Shown one piece after another: positions 48,352-60,673 of a stretch of DNA of 64,000 nt (the first letter of the stretch is position 1; the number at the start of each line of letters is the position of its first letter). The position numbers and the translations under genes are program-made. Under the pieces are notes generated by a model. It searched no databases. It was not told where the DNA came from and saw only the letters and a program-made list of their open reading frames with translations. Source of the DNA: Tamarix chinensis (Eukaryota; Streptophyta; Magnoliopsida; Caryophyllales; Tamaricaceae); contig CM060175.1 of assembly GCA_030549775.1 (NCBI GenBank), positions 105,207,422-105,271,421 of the forward strand, in the 5' to 3' direction.

Positions 48352-48830
48352 CAAATAGTTATAGGTTGATCAACCATAATAGATATCCTATAGCTTTTTC
48401 CTCATCCCCTAACCACTATGATTCATATACTTCTTCTAGCCATTCACATGGAAGCCCACCCTTTCGCGTGACTTCATTCACTTGCACCCCTTCCATCTCA
48501 AACAATGCACCCAATACACTAATCATTTTATCACATGTGTCGGCTTCCATCTCTATATGTAATAGATTTCCACCAACTTTTAACCCAAGTATATGATGCA
48601 TAACTAAAAAGGTGATTATCATCCCGTCCCATGACATATGAAAGTTGTTGGTGTTTGGGTACCATCTCTTAATTAATGCTAATATAAGAGGCACATTGGC
48701 ATGCTCAAATTTGTAGGTTGGAAGGTGTGGCAATCCAGTCTAGTGTATGAGAGTGATCATCATTTCATTGACACTTCCAAGAAAAGTTTTCAACACATCC
48801 TGTCTAGTGTAGATCTTTGAACAACCATGA
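48352..48830 (-). pseudogene. Plant mobile domain (PMD) gene, 5' part
   Basis: The minus-strand frame from about 48826 gives RQDVLKTFLGSVNEMMITL, a stop at about 48740, then TGLPHLPTYKFEHANVPLI, ALIKRWYPNTNNFHMSWDGM, ITFLVMHHILGLKVGGN and GLPCEWLEEVYES, followed by a stop and further PMD-like residues up to the Athila junction. The W-P-x-T-x-x-F and LGLxVGG phrases are typical of the start of the plant mobile domain. It joins the 3' part at 36275 once the Athila element and one TCGAC are removed. The function of such proteins in transposons is unknown; host relatives (MAIN, MAIL1) act in genome stability and silencing. Confidence 0.8.
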
Positions 48831-49020
48831 TTTTAAAAAATAAAAGAAACAAACATAATGAATATATGATAGTTTACACATGAAATAAGAAATAATAAGT
48901 ATGCTAAACTTACCTTTATAACCATAAATCTAAAGTAGTGTAACCACCCAAGCTTAGGATCAAATCAAAGATCATTGAACCTCCAGGACATGGCCCAAGT
49001 TAGTATTATTTATCCATTAG

Positions 49021-49560
49021 TTATATACCTTTTTCATCTTCACTAGAATCATCAACATCCCTATCATCATCATCATGACATACATATGTCGATATGGATG
49101 GGTGATCAGCTACGTGGGTTAATGATGCTAAAAAATCCAATGATGATATATAACCATCCACAACATCTGGGTGGATTGAAGATGATGGTACTCCCATGTC
49201 AGTCGGTGTTGGTGATCTAAGAAAATCTATATATTCTGTAGATAATAAAAAACCTCCATACCCTGAACCCCTATAACCCAAACCTTCGTACCTTGAAATG
49301 CCAACATCATCCATAAATGATGGATGACCTACATAGTCAGCAAATGTTGGAATGGAAGGAACCTGATGACTAGACCTTGGTTGTTCGGGAGCTTCTTCAT
49401 ATTTTTATTGTTCTAAAGCTTCTTTTGGTTCTTGTTGACCAACTTTTTACCTCGTCATAGTCATTTGGCAAGAGTTTTTCATAGATTTCTCAGACAATAT
49501 ATCGAAGTAGGTTGTTCCGTAGCATTTTTATTACGTCATAAAGAAGTGGTAATAGGACGA
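49021..49560 (-). pseudogene. Exon-like fragment upstream of the PMD gene
   Basis: The minus-strand frame reads RSSHQVPSIPTFADYVGHPS, FMDDVGISRYEGLGYRG and a Ser/Asp-rich end DDDDRDVDDSSEDEKGI before a stop at 49021. Further upstream a Gln/Glu/Pro-rich stretch contains a stop. It is low-complexity and acidic, with no family recognised. By position it could be an upstream exon of the PMD gene or a separate small ORF of the same transposon. Confidence 0.4.
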
Positions 49561-50049
49561 ACTTCGGTTCTATCTAGTACTCTGTATTATTTGTGATTCA
49601 TCTAAATTTGAATAATAAAACTACGTTAATTGTAGTAATAAGTCATCACAGAAATAAAAAAGTAAACACATAGGTTAGAATAATATAATTGTTAGATATT
49701 ATAATATTAACCCATATTATGATAACCAAAGAGATATATATACCCAACATTATAGTTAATAGGCAATTTTTTAAACTAATCATCTGTTTTATTAATTAAA
49801 CTAACACCTAAATATTTATGAAGTCAAAATACATAAATAATAATTTTGTTAATTACTAATAGTAGTTTAGTATAATATAACAACTAAATACACATAATTA
49901 TGGGATCTTACAAACCAATCTCACTAGTAATCCCATATACATCCTCTGATACATTTTGTTGAAATCTTTTACCCAAGATAAACTCCCAAAATTATAATTT
50001 CACCAAAATTTATCTAAGATATTCCATAAAAATTAGCAAACTAAATAAA

Positions 50050-50087
<38 letters not shown>

Positions 50088-51120
50088 ATATTTAATCTAT
50101 TATAAAATTTTTTAATAAAAATATAAACAAATCTAATCTATTATCTAATAAATATAAATAAAAACATTCACCAATAACCCCCACCCAACATCATTATTTA
50201 CCGATTCCTCCTCTAACTAAGATTGTCATTTTTTATGTTGATTTCCAAAATTATGGATCTAATAAACACATAACAATATTTAACATATTTAATAACAATA
50301 TAAATAAATCTAATAAATATCAAATCGGATATAATTAATACAATAACACAATTTTAGTTGGTTCTTCCCTAACCAATAGATTTAAAATCTAACAACATAT
50401 TTAATAAAAATATAAAAAAAGTATAAGTAAACAACACACTTGGAAAAAAATTGTCATTCCCTTCCCCAACCATTAGCATATATAGCCGATGCCCTTGGCC
50501 TCCCAATGTCAAACATTTTCGTTCCTTTCCTCCATTCAATGGAAATTTTAGCTAGTTCCTTCCCCTTACCATCAACATTTTTAGTTGATTTCCTTGCCCT
50601 CCAATGGAGAAATATGTCGTTCCTTCCCCCCATTCAATGATAATTTTAATAGGTTCTTCCCTAACCAACGGATTATCTAATAAATTATTATAATTAAAAA
50701 ATATTAATAGATCTAACAAAATAATTAACAACTTTAACCAAATATAACAACATACTTAATAAAAATATAAAGTATAATTAACACAACACACACATGGAAA
50801 AAATTTTTGTTCCCTTCCCCAACCATCGGCATATTCAGCCGATGCCCTTGGCTCCCCATTGGCAAACTCTGTTGTTCTCTTCCCTCACGCACCGACAATT
50901 TTAGTCGGTTCCTTTGCCCAACCATCAGCATATTTATATAATTACCTTACTCCACCCCCCCAATGGAAAAATATGCCATTTCCTCCCCCCATTTAATGTA
51001 ATTTTAATTGGGAGCCGATCCATTCCCACTCAACATTTTCTGCTTTTGCTTCCCTGCTCCCCCTATTGCCAGATCTAACACACCCTTCTCCCAACCATCA
51101 ACATTTTCAGCCAATGTCCT
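49561..51120. other. AT-rich stretch then C-rich repeat array
   Basis: 49561-50430 is AT-rich with a (TA)n run at 50053-50083. 50440-50690 and 50790-51110 are two related copies of a block built from GTTCC(C)TTCCCC, CCGATGCCCTTGGC and CAATGGAAAAATAT phrases. A weaker match to the same phrases lies at 31370-31480. No gene. Confidence 0.6.
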
Positions 51121-53551
51121 TGTATAACACCCCATACTATTGAAAATTTTTGTTTTACAATAGAAGCATATAATCAAAATATCGGGTGCTACCGCCTTAA
51201 TGAACGTAAGTCTAGTTTACCATACCATCCTTACATTAGTCACAAGGATAAAATCATTCAAATTAAAGTAGAATAGTTAGAAATAAGAGAAGCTTTATAA
51301 ATATAAATATGAGTCTAGAGATTAACTCTGGGATACAATAACAAAATACAACAAAAAGGGATGTCATAGATTGAAGAGTCCAAAAGGTATCCAGATAAAA
51401 ACATTATCTGGATAACATAACTCTTATCCCAAACACCCAGTACAGAAAAAATCACTCATCCCATACAATGCATCAAAGAAAGCAAAATCATCTAACTAGT
51501 CTTAAAAGACCTGCACAAAAACATATGGGTCATCTGCTCAAGGTAACGAGCAACACCCATAAAAATGATGGTTAGTACACTACGTACTGAGCAAGTTAAC
51601 AATAATGTTGAGTCAGGGATATATTTAATTACATGCGTTCATAATAGAGGATAAGTACATGTGCAAAACATATAAAATATCACAAGGTAAGTACTGATCC
51701 AAGCCTCTTTATTAGATATAAATATTTTTATTCATTTATTTATGTTAATTTTAGGGAACCCGCTATTCTTAAACTGATAAAATAGTTTGAAGAACCTCTT
51801 AGGGGACAACACATCTAAGCTACTATTATTATCTGGTGGAACAAACCCATAAATACCTTGGTTTTAACTCACATACTCTTCCACTTTAAATCGTTAATAT
51901 CTTAGCCACTAGGTCACTTATCTCAAATCATATTCTTATTCATGATGATTACAGGGCTCAACTATTTTTAATCCGATGGAATAGACTAAAACACCTCTTA
52001 AGGATAACACACTTGAGCCACTATTATTGTCTGGTGGAACAAATCCATGAACACCTTAGTCCAACTCACATAATCTTTCACTTTAAATGATTAATATCTT
52101 AATCATATTTGATTTATAAGTATAGAACATGTTTGAAACAATTAAGGCACATCACGAGATCATAAGGCCATTCTCTAGGGTTAAGACCCTTATATTTTCC
52201 CAAAATTTTAATTTCACATTTTTATCATAACTCTTCTTCTGTTACTCTTTTAACCGCCAAAATTAGTACCTATTCCTCAAATATTATTATTATTATCAAC
52301 ATACTTGAATTTGAAGGCCCAACTCTAAGGTCTTACACATACAATCATGACCCTATCTCAAAATTTACTATTTTCGGGTTTTATAAACCCTAAATTCACA
52401 AATCCGTCATAACATTTCTTATAGGGATCAAACAAATACCAAATTCAATATGTATCTCCAAAACTATAATTTTAACAAAATATTCAAATTTCGTGGTCTA
52501 ACTCTACCGTTTCACACATGTGATATTTGCCTTCTCGTTTTAGGGTTATTATTCCCAAATCAAACCATTTTTATACTTTATTAAACTTAGGTCATTCACA
52601 ACTACTCTAAGCACATAATATAAATTCCTTAGCATATTTTGGATAATATAACACCTTAAAATACCGTGATTATCATATACATCCCACGTTGACCAAAATG
52701 TACTTATTGGTAGTAAACCCTTATTTCATACAAATCTTATATGTTTGGTAACATTATCAACAAATCCTCCATTTATCTCCATATATTTTATTATACTATT
52801 TTCATACTCATAATAACTTAGTTAATAAACCCATGATACAACCATAGTTCAACCTAAGGGTCTTTCCACATAAAATAACAATATTGCATGATCGCTACTT
52901 ACTAATTTTCTATCATATAATATCAACTACATATTATAACATTAAAAATCATGTATTAATTCACATAATGCATGGTATAACAAAAAAACATGCATAATAA
53001 TTAGCAATAAAAAATCCCAGACTACGACAAATATCCTTACAAAAATGACTCCAATATCTAAGCACATAAATCTCATTCCACATCCTCTGAAACCTCAAAA
53101 AAGTCACTTAAGAAATCATAATAAAACACCATTAGGAGTAAATAACATAATTAAGAAAATTGAAGGGTGAAAGAAGGGAGGAAAAGCCAAAACAAACCAA
53201 ATAAGTGATTCGGGAAAAACTTGCTCAACCAAAGAGGAGGAATGACAAGGTTGTGCCAAGCCAAGGGGGTGGTAATAACACAAGCTGCCATTTGTAGGGA
53301 GAAATCAACGACCAAGGGACCAAAAGGGTGGAGGGAAGCAATGGTGAGCTAGGTCAAAGGAGGGTGGTGGGCACCGATTGGTTTGGCCGAAGCAAGGTGG
53401 TGTGGTATTCAGTTGTGGGGGTCAAGTGGTGTTGGTGTGGTTCGGTGAAGGCTACAAAGTGGAGGGGGTGCATCGATGGAAGCTCCCACAATGGAGGGGG
53501 TGGACCAGTGGAAGCTTCCGCAACCAAGGAAGAAAGAAAAAAGAGAGCTAT
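51121..53551 (-). mobile_element. LTR-F, left part, relative of LTR-C
   Basis: It starts TGTATAACACCCC at 51121. It shares long stretches with LTR-C (AAGAGTCCAAAAGGTATCCA, TTATCTGGATAACATAACTC) and has the two module blocks (51755-51845 and 51960-52035). It is interrupted at 53551 by LTR-E. It lacks the nested ACTTC insertion present in LTR-C. Non-coding. Confidence 0.75.
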
Positions 53552-53643
53552 TGTAACACCCCAAAATTCACTACTTTTTTTAGGAAGAATTAAAATAGAA
53601 ATATTTGAATTAAAACCCATGAATTCTAGGGATGTTACCACCA

Positions 53644-53689
53644 CACTTAGTACCAGACCAGTTCTCTCCAACCGTTCCAGTACCAAGTG
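53644..53689 (-). repeat. Terminal hairpin of LTR-E
   Basis: Arms CACTTAGTACC (53644-53654) and AGTACCAAGTG (53679-53689), the reverse complement of the hairpin in LTR-B. Confidence 0.75.
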
Positions 53690-54309
53690 CTAAGGCTAAA
53701 GAAAAGATTAACATTTAATTCAAACCAAAAGTTCATAAAAGAACTAGAAAGAATCATACATAAAAAATAAGAGTACGCGTAAAAGAATCATGAATCAGAG
53801 TACATGGTCAAAATTCCAGAAAAAGAAGAAATAACACTTTCATAAGATAAAAGCTTCATCTAGAAAACTCAATACAAGGTAATAAATTAACAAGGATACA
53901 TCCGATACAAAAGAAATAACAAAAGGAAATAGAGTCACATAAAGACTAAAATATGGCCACAACTCTCTCGAACTTGGAGCCAAAACATGCTCGACCCTCA
54001 ACCCCACCGGATGTCTCGCCCACCTGCACCAAGTCAGAAGGGCATACTACTTGTGGGAATGAGCAGCACCCATGAAAAGGGTGATCAATACGCTACGTAC
54101 TGAGTAAGGTAACCGATTCACTAAGGCCAACACATAAGCACATAAAATCATGCAGAAGAATAAAAGAGCATAATCATGTTAACATAAATGCATATGACCA
54201 TCCAGGGAAAAGTTACAAAGGCCCATTTATAGTCCAAATTAATTACTTAATTAATCTCCGATCAGATCTCATTTCACACCATACTTTTTATCAAATCCAT
54301 GCGAGTATA

Positions 54310-54750
54310 GAACACCCCACTATTATAACCGGTGGGCCAGCCACACATAGAGCATAATGCCCTAACCGCTATTATTACCAGTGGATTGGTCACATATAGG
54401 GTAAAATCCTAACCACTATTATAACCGGTGGATCGGTCACATATAGGGTAAAAACCCTAACAACTATTCCTAACCGGTGGATCGGTTCGGCTTCTGCTCG
54501 AATAGTGTTCCACTGTAAGTAATTAGTATTTTTTAAGTGCCTTAACAAACTCTGGTTTGTTTTTATTGAGCTCGAGATCCCCCACTATTATAACCAGTGG
54601 GCCGGTCACACATAGGACATCATGTCCTAACCACTATTATAACTGGTGGATTGGTCGCATATAGGGTAAAATCCTAACCATTATTATAACTGGTGGATCG
54701 GTCGCACATAGGATAAAAACCCTAACCCTTATTCTTGACCAATGGATCAT
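54310..54750 (-). repeat. Two blocks of CCACTATTATAACCGGTGG modules in LTR-E
   Basis: Block 1 (54315-54490) and block 2 (54580-54745) each hold four units of CCACTATTATAACCGGTGGA-TCGGTCACATATAGGGTAAA type, separated by the AAGTAATTAGTATTTTTTAA spacer. Confidence 0.85.
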
Positions 54751-55194
54751 CTGGTCCCGTCTCAATATCTTCCACTTTAAGTAATTAATATCTTAAGTAT
54801 CTTATTCAGAAGCTTTCACCTTGGACATGCATGAATCACTCCCTTTACACTTCACACATCACAAATCATAGATTCTATATTCATCATCATACTTTATTCA
54901 CCAAGTACACACGTGCTACCATCGAACCCTAGTTAGCCATATCCAAACCTTGGTTAACCACCACAACCCATAGTTAATCACTCCAAACCCTAGTTAATCA
55001 CAACACACCATAATTAGCCATTCCAAACCATAATTAGCCACTTCAAACCCTAGCTCAATCTCCTACGTACCCATATAATGCTCTACGTACTATTTTCCAT
55101 CCAAAGTGTTCAACCACCCAAACAACGCTTACATTACTTTCCTCACATCCCAAACCAACGTTCCATACGTAAATTTCACTCCCATGCAGACGTT

Positions 55195-55765
55195 ATACAT
55201 CCAATGCCAACCCTGATACCACCATACAAACCCTAATACCACCATGCACACCCTAATACCACCATGCAACCATTAATACTACCATACAAACCCTAATACC
55301 ATCATGTAACCATCATTACCGCCATGCAAACCCTAATACCACCATGCAAACCCAAGATTCCGGCATACAAAACCCTAAATTTAATCCACACAAAACTAAA
55401 TATTCATCTATACCAAACCCTAGATTCAAACCATATAAAACCCAAAGATTCATCCTTACCAAACCCTAAATTCAAACCATATAAAACACAAAGATTCATC
55501 CATACAAAACCCTACATCAGATCCTCCCATACAAAACCATAAATTAGATTCTCCCCTACAAAACCATAAATTAGATTCTCTCACACAAAACCATACAAAA
55601 CCATAAATTAGATTCTCCCATACAAGATCATAAATTAGATTCTCCTATACAACATCATAAATTAGATTCTCCCATACAACACCATAAATTAGATTCTCCC
55701 ATATAAAACCATAAATTAGATATTCCCATATAAGACCATAAATTAACTTCTTTCACACAGAACCC
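55195..55765 (-). repeat. Two short tandem arrays in LTR-E
   Basis: 55195-55345: about 22-bp units CCCTAATACCACCATGCAAA. 55530-55760: about 27-bp units CATAAATTAGATTCTCCCAT. The second matches the GGGAGAATTTA array of LTR-B in reverse complement. Confidence 0.85.
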
Positions 55766-57896
55766 TAAATTTCCCATTTTATTCTTCCACTCAGGGATCA
55801 TTAAAATACTTAGGTCAACTCACATCCCTTAGTCAACTTATTTCCCCATTCTCCTTTTTCATCTGTTATCCCACACAAACCACATTAACATCCTCACATG
55901 CATGTCTTATAAGGTTACAAACCATTCATCACATAAACATACATCACATAAACATAATACACATGCCAGGAAAATACACAAAAACATACTTCAACTCCAC
56001 GTCATACCACATACGAAATAATTAATAATGATAAATATAGAATACATAGCATAAAAAGCACATAATGCACATAAGCACACCATAGACCTTAGAAACACCC
56101 TTACCTAAAACGACACCGGTCTTGGAGCACGTTCCTATGCCTCCTTAGGGCTTTGATTGGTTTCACCTATTATGAGGGAAAAACTAGAATTAGATTCCCT
56201 CCTACCAAAAATACTATTAATTACTAATTTATTCTAAGACTAGGCTTTTGATAAAATACTAGAATAATAATAGGAAAAATACCAAAAATAATATCAATAT
56301 TAATGTTAACAAGAATAATAAAAATAGTAACAACAATAAGAAAAAGGGCATTACTCAAAAACATAGTGAAATAAGGGCTTCGACCCCTTTACCAAAATAA
56401 TACTAATAATAATATTTGTAAAATAAATAGCCAAATTTAGTAATAATAATGATGAAATAATAATAATAATAATAATAATGATGATAAAAACCTTAATAAT
56501 ATTACAAAATACTAATAACCATAATGATAATAATAATAAGTATAATATTTGAAGGTAAAAAGAAGTAGGGTTTCCACCCTATATTGAAAAATAATAAACT
56601 TATTAAATAATAATAATAACAATAACAATAACAATAATAACATTATTAACAACACTAATGGTAAAATAGTTGTATTCATAATAATGGAATAAGAATAATA
56701 GATATTCGAAATAGGAAATAATAATAATAATTATTATACTTATAACATATTAATAGTAATAATAGTAATAATAGAAATAATAAGGGTAATAGTGCTAAAA
56801 TCAAATTAAAAATTACAATAGGGCTTCAACCCTCAACAGAAATAAAAATAAAAACATTAATACTAATAATAATAATAATAATACATATTAATAATGGAAA
56901 TAATAATAATAATAATAGTATTTATATTCAAATAAATGAAATAAAATAAATTAAGGCTTATAAAAATAGGGAGAAGGGTTCAAAGGGTCTAGGGTTCAAC
57001 CTTAGGCTGGTGGGGATAGGCGGCACCGGCGGTGGTGCACGGCGGCGGCGACGGTGGCCGAAAAAAGGAAGAAAAAGGGAAAGGTTGAGGGCTAGGAAAA
57101 AGAGAAAGAAAAAAAGGGTGGAAGCAAGGGTGATTATGGTTGTACAGAAGGAGGGGAATAGAACAGGGGTGGTAGCGCAGCCAAAGGTGGTGGCGCACGG
57201 CGGCGGCGGTGGTGGCCGAATGGAGAAGAAGGAGAGAAAGAGAGGAGGAGAGGGAGGAAGAGGAAAAGAATGGTAGGGGAAGGTAGAGGGTGGTCTGTAG
57301 AATAATTTGAGAGGTAAAAGAAGCGGCGGACGAGGTGGCTAATGGTGGTTCGAAGGGCGACGGTGGTAGGAGAAAGGGCTATTTGGGAAGGCTACTTCCC
57401 ACAGCCGAGGTGGCTTTTGCAGGAAGAATCGAGGGGAATGAGTGGTTTGGTTAACTAGAGGATGGTGCAAGGAAGAGTTTGGTAGGCGGAGTGGGTGTCA
57501 GCGTTGGCAGACGGCGGCAGAAATGGTGTCTGAAGGAGCGGTGGTGGCAAGGTTGGGAAAAGTTGGGTTTTGGAGGAAATCTCAATTGCAGATTGGGTAG
57601 GGGTATTTATAGAAAAAAAAAAGGTGGCTTAGGTCAAAGGGAAGAATGGGAGGATCGGCAAGTCAGTTGGGCTCACCGACGGAGACGGTTACAGGCAAAA
57701 TTCAAAAAAAACATGGCATGTAATTGGCTGGGAAAAGGGAAGCGTGCAAGAAGAGGGGATTGGGTAGGCAGGTGTGGTCAATGAGTTGACGTGGAAGAGA
57801 GGGGGAGGAAAGCAATGATCTTATGTAGTCGCCGCCGAAATTTTTGGCCGATCGGAAGAATGTACAGATGCTCGACGAGGCTGGGCAGGTACGAAG

Positions 57897-57926
57897 GAAG
57901 AAGAAGAAGAAGAAGAAGAAGAAGAA
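57897..57926. repeat. (GAA)n microsatellite in the purine block
   Basis: About nine GAA/AGA units; the corresponding run in the 25680-26930 block is at 26594-26631. Confidence 0.9.
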
Positions 57927-58692
57927 AGGAAGGTGGGTTGGACCAACGGTTCGGGGGAAAGAAAAGAAGGAAAAGAAAGACGGACCGACCGGCGACATTG
58001 GTTAAAATATTTTTAAACAAAGCGACGCGTTTCAGGGGGAAAGAGAGAAAACGCGGCACGGCGAGGGCGGAAGGATGGAGACGGTTGAGCGAGCTGGGCC
58101 GTGCCAAAGGAAAGGAAGAAGAGGAGAGGGGAAACTAGGCCGCGAGCTGGCCCAGGTCAGGAAGGAAAAGAAAAAGAAAAAGAAAAGAAGAAGAAAGAAA
58201 AAGGAAGAGAAAGGAAGAAAGAAAAGGAAAAAGGAAAAATGAGAAGAGAAAAATAATGGGTTAGGTTAATTAAATTAATTGGGATATTTGGGATATTTAA
58301 AAATAATAATATTTAAATAAAATAATATTTAAATCCCTTTTCAAGGCTAAATTAGGATTTTTTAAAAGATTTTCCATAATTTCCATTTTAATTAGCAAAT
58401 CACCCAAATTTTCTCTAATTAAATTATTTATAAAATTAATATTAATTTGGAACTATTTTCTCTTCCTTATTTTAAATAAAATAATATATTTAATTAATTT
58501 CCAAACTAAAATCTTTAACTAGCTAAAATACCTAAAACTTTTTTAATAAAAATTATTTATTATTTTATTCTTGAATAGCCCTAATTAATTCCCTTTTATT
58601 ATAATAAAAATAATTTATTAAATTAAAATTTCCAATAAAACCTTATTTAAACATTTTTTTTAAATTAGAAATTTTCGGAGCATTTAAACTAT

Positions 58693-59140
58693 GGTGGGTG
58701 TTAGCTAAAGATGAAGGTGTGGTTATGGTGGAGATTATCGAGAGTGGAGGCGTGGTTGCAGTCAATGTGGCTGCAACCAAGGAAAGGAAAAGGAAGGAGG
58801 GTGATTGTAGGGTGTTTGGAAAAAGGGTGGGGTGGTGCATAGGTTGTCTTAGCGAGTGATGTTTGGCAAGGTTGGCCGAAGGTGGTGAGGTAGAAATGGC
58901 CAAGGCTATTGATGGTGGTGTTGGTGTTTTGGTTGGAATAGCCAATGGTGGGCTTTTGGGGCTCCGACGGCAAGGAGAAGGTGAAGGAGGAAGAAGGTAG
59001 TGCTATTTATGAAAAAAAAATTGAGAAAAGAGAGGTGGTTAGCACAATCTTACCACAACTCAAGTGTTAGTTGATCAGGAACTAAATTAAGTTTAGCTAA
59101 ATAATGTAATCTAATTGAAGGGAGAGACTATGAGAGACAT
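58693..59140 (-). mobile_element. LTR-F, right part, truncated
   Basis: G-rich GGTGGTG/GGTGTTGG sequence continues the composition of 53170-53550 on the other side of LTR-E. I could not find a TG...CA end or a GTCCT duplication, so the right edge is approximate and the LTR is probably truncated. Confidence 0.4.
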
Positions 59141-59722
59141 CAATAGTTCATGTATGCCATGTCGGTGATTAATCAAGGGTTGGAATTTCTTGGCCTATGA
59201 AATGAAGAATGCACATTGAGTGTAGTGTTTTGTTGAAAAATGATTTGCTCTAGTTTAGGCTTTTGTTTGATTTACTTTAATTCAAGTGTGTGATATACAT
59301 AGTTTCTCTTCTTATTACTTAGGTTCTTTGAGAATATATTTTTTTTTTCACAATTTCTAAGGTAAAATACTAATCTACAATTAATAAATTTTCATGCCAT
59401 CTTCACTTCATAAATTTTGGTTATATATTTACAAAAATGCTAAGTTTTTAACCAATTTTTTTAAAAAAGATTTGATCACATCTCACAAAGTGTAGGTTTC
59501 ACACATATGATTAATATATTTAGGAATCACCTATTGATAGATAGTGGTAAACAAACAAAAAAAAAAGATTTTTAGAAATTGTAGTTGAAAAAGAATAACG
59601 TTACTTGAACTAGTTAACATCAATGTTAACACTCCATCTCTATTAAAAACAAAGTCATCTCAAGATTAATTTTTCAAATAAAAATTATTTTGGAAAAGTT
59701 AAATCTAATTTATATTTTTACT
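59141..59722. other. AT-rich stretch, nothing recognised
   Basis: No coding, repeat array or element end seen. Confidence 0.5.
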
Positions 59723-59735
59723 ATAATATTTTTTT

Positions 59736-60659
59736 GGTAATTAATTAAGAATTTATTACCAAAGGAAAGGAAATACAAGAGTTTCAACTACAAAATCGAA
59801 AGAGCATACCCCTATTCACTCATAAAATCCATCTATCAAGGCTATTTAGGTACTTTTTAATATGAATATTTCTTGCATCATTGAAACTAACAAAAATATC
59901 AAAGATAATCTGCTTGATAATGGCCATAGGATTCCTTTGCATAAGCCGAAATACTAACTTGTTTCGATTGATCCAGATATGGTAAATAAGGGCATTGAAT
60001 ATGGCTCTCCAAACTATCTTTTTCCCTTTACCTCTGGTTTTTCTAATCAGCCAGGTCTTGCAGCTCATCCAATCATTGGTATTTCTCACCAAATTCAACC
60101 ATCTTAGAACATAGTTCCAAAGGACTTTAGCTCCATGACAGTATAAGAGAAGATGATCAATATCCTCTTCATTACTCCTACAAATCTCACACATGTTATC
60201 AGCAGTGACCCCCCCCCACTTGAATAATTTTGATTTCAGGGGGAGGGCATTATGATGTAGCATCCAAGTGAAGACCTTGTGCTTTTCAGGGCTACTGTGA
60301 TTCCAAACAAGAGCCTTCCACTCAACCTTTGGCATAGAGTCCCTAATTTGCTGATACATCAGCTTGGTGCTAAAAATCCCTGAAGTACAGCATTTGTTAT
60401 AGCAGGCTTTGATTTTTTTTCTCGGACCTTAAGGAGCTACCTAAAAGTCCAAGAATGATCAACTTTTTCCTCCATATGCCACGTATCATTTTCTCTGATA
60501 TATCTTTCATGCATCCACTTAACCCATAAACTTTCTTTAAATTCAATGAGTTTCCAAAGATATTTGGCCATACACGCTGAATTCCAATGAAGAAGTTGTT
60601 TTAAGCCCAGACCTCCCTCTTCTTTTGGAAGACAAATTTTCTACTAGGCAATAGGTGTT
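59736..60659 (-). mobile_element. 5'-truncated L1-type LINE, ORF2 3' end
   Basis: On the minus strand, 60652-60400 reads VCLPKEEGGLGLKQLLHWNS, the end of the LINE reverse transcriptase, then after a stop and frameshift the 179-codon frame 60359-59820 gives the zf-RVT zinc-binding domain: C57-x2-C60-x8-H69-x4-C74 in MCEICRSNEEDIDHLLLYC, plus IWINRNKLVF. Ordinary for plant L1-like ORF2. Direct repeats TATAATATTTTTTT (59722-59735 and 60660-60673) flank it, and the minus-strand 3' end runs into an A-tract, as target-primed insertion would give. Endonuclease and most of RT are missing: a dead-on-arrival copy. Confidence 0.85.
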
Positions 60660-60673
60660 TATAATATTTTTTT

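Larger units (their letters stand above)
53552..58687 (-). mobile_element. LTR-E: 5.1-kb solo LTR, inverted relative of LTR-B
   Basis: It starts TGTAACACCCCAAAATTCAC at 53552 and ends TTTTCGGAGCATTTAA at 58687, the reverse complement of the LTR-B start with a damaged last CA. Flanks are GCTAT (53547-53551) and ACTAT (58688-58692), a duplication with one mismatch. Order mirrors LTR-B: hairpin (53644-53689), modules, GATTCTCCC array, TAA-rich tract, purine/GC block (57000-58250), AT-rich end. No gag or pol. Damage at the end and in the duplication makes it look older than LTR-B. The frames at 57010-58138 are Arg/Lys/Gly low complexity. Confidence 0.8.

Noticed and set aside
57010..58138. Arg/Lys/Gly-rich open frames
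   Set aside because: Compositional shadow of the purine block in LTR-E, not conserved as protein with LTR-B.
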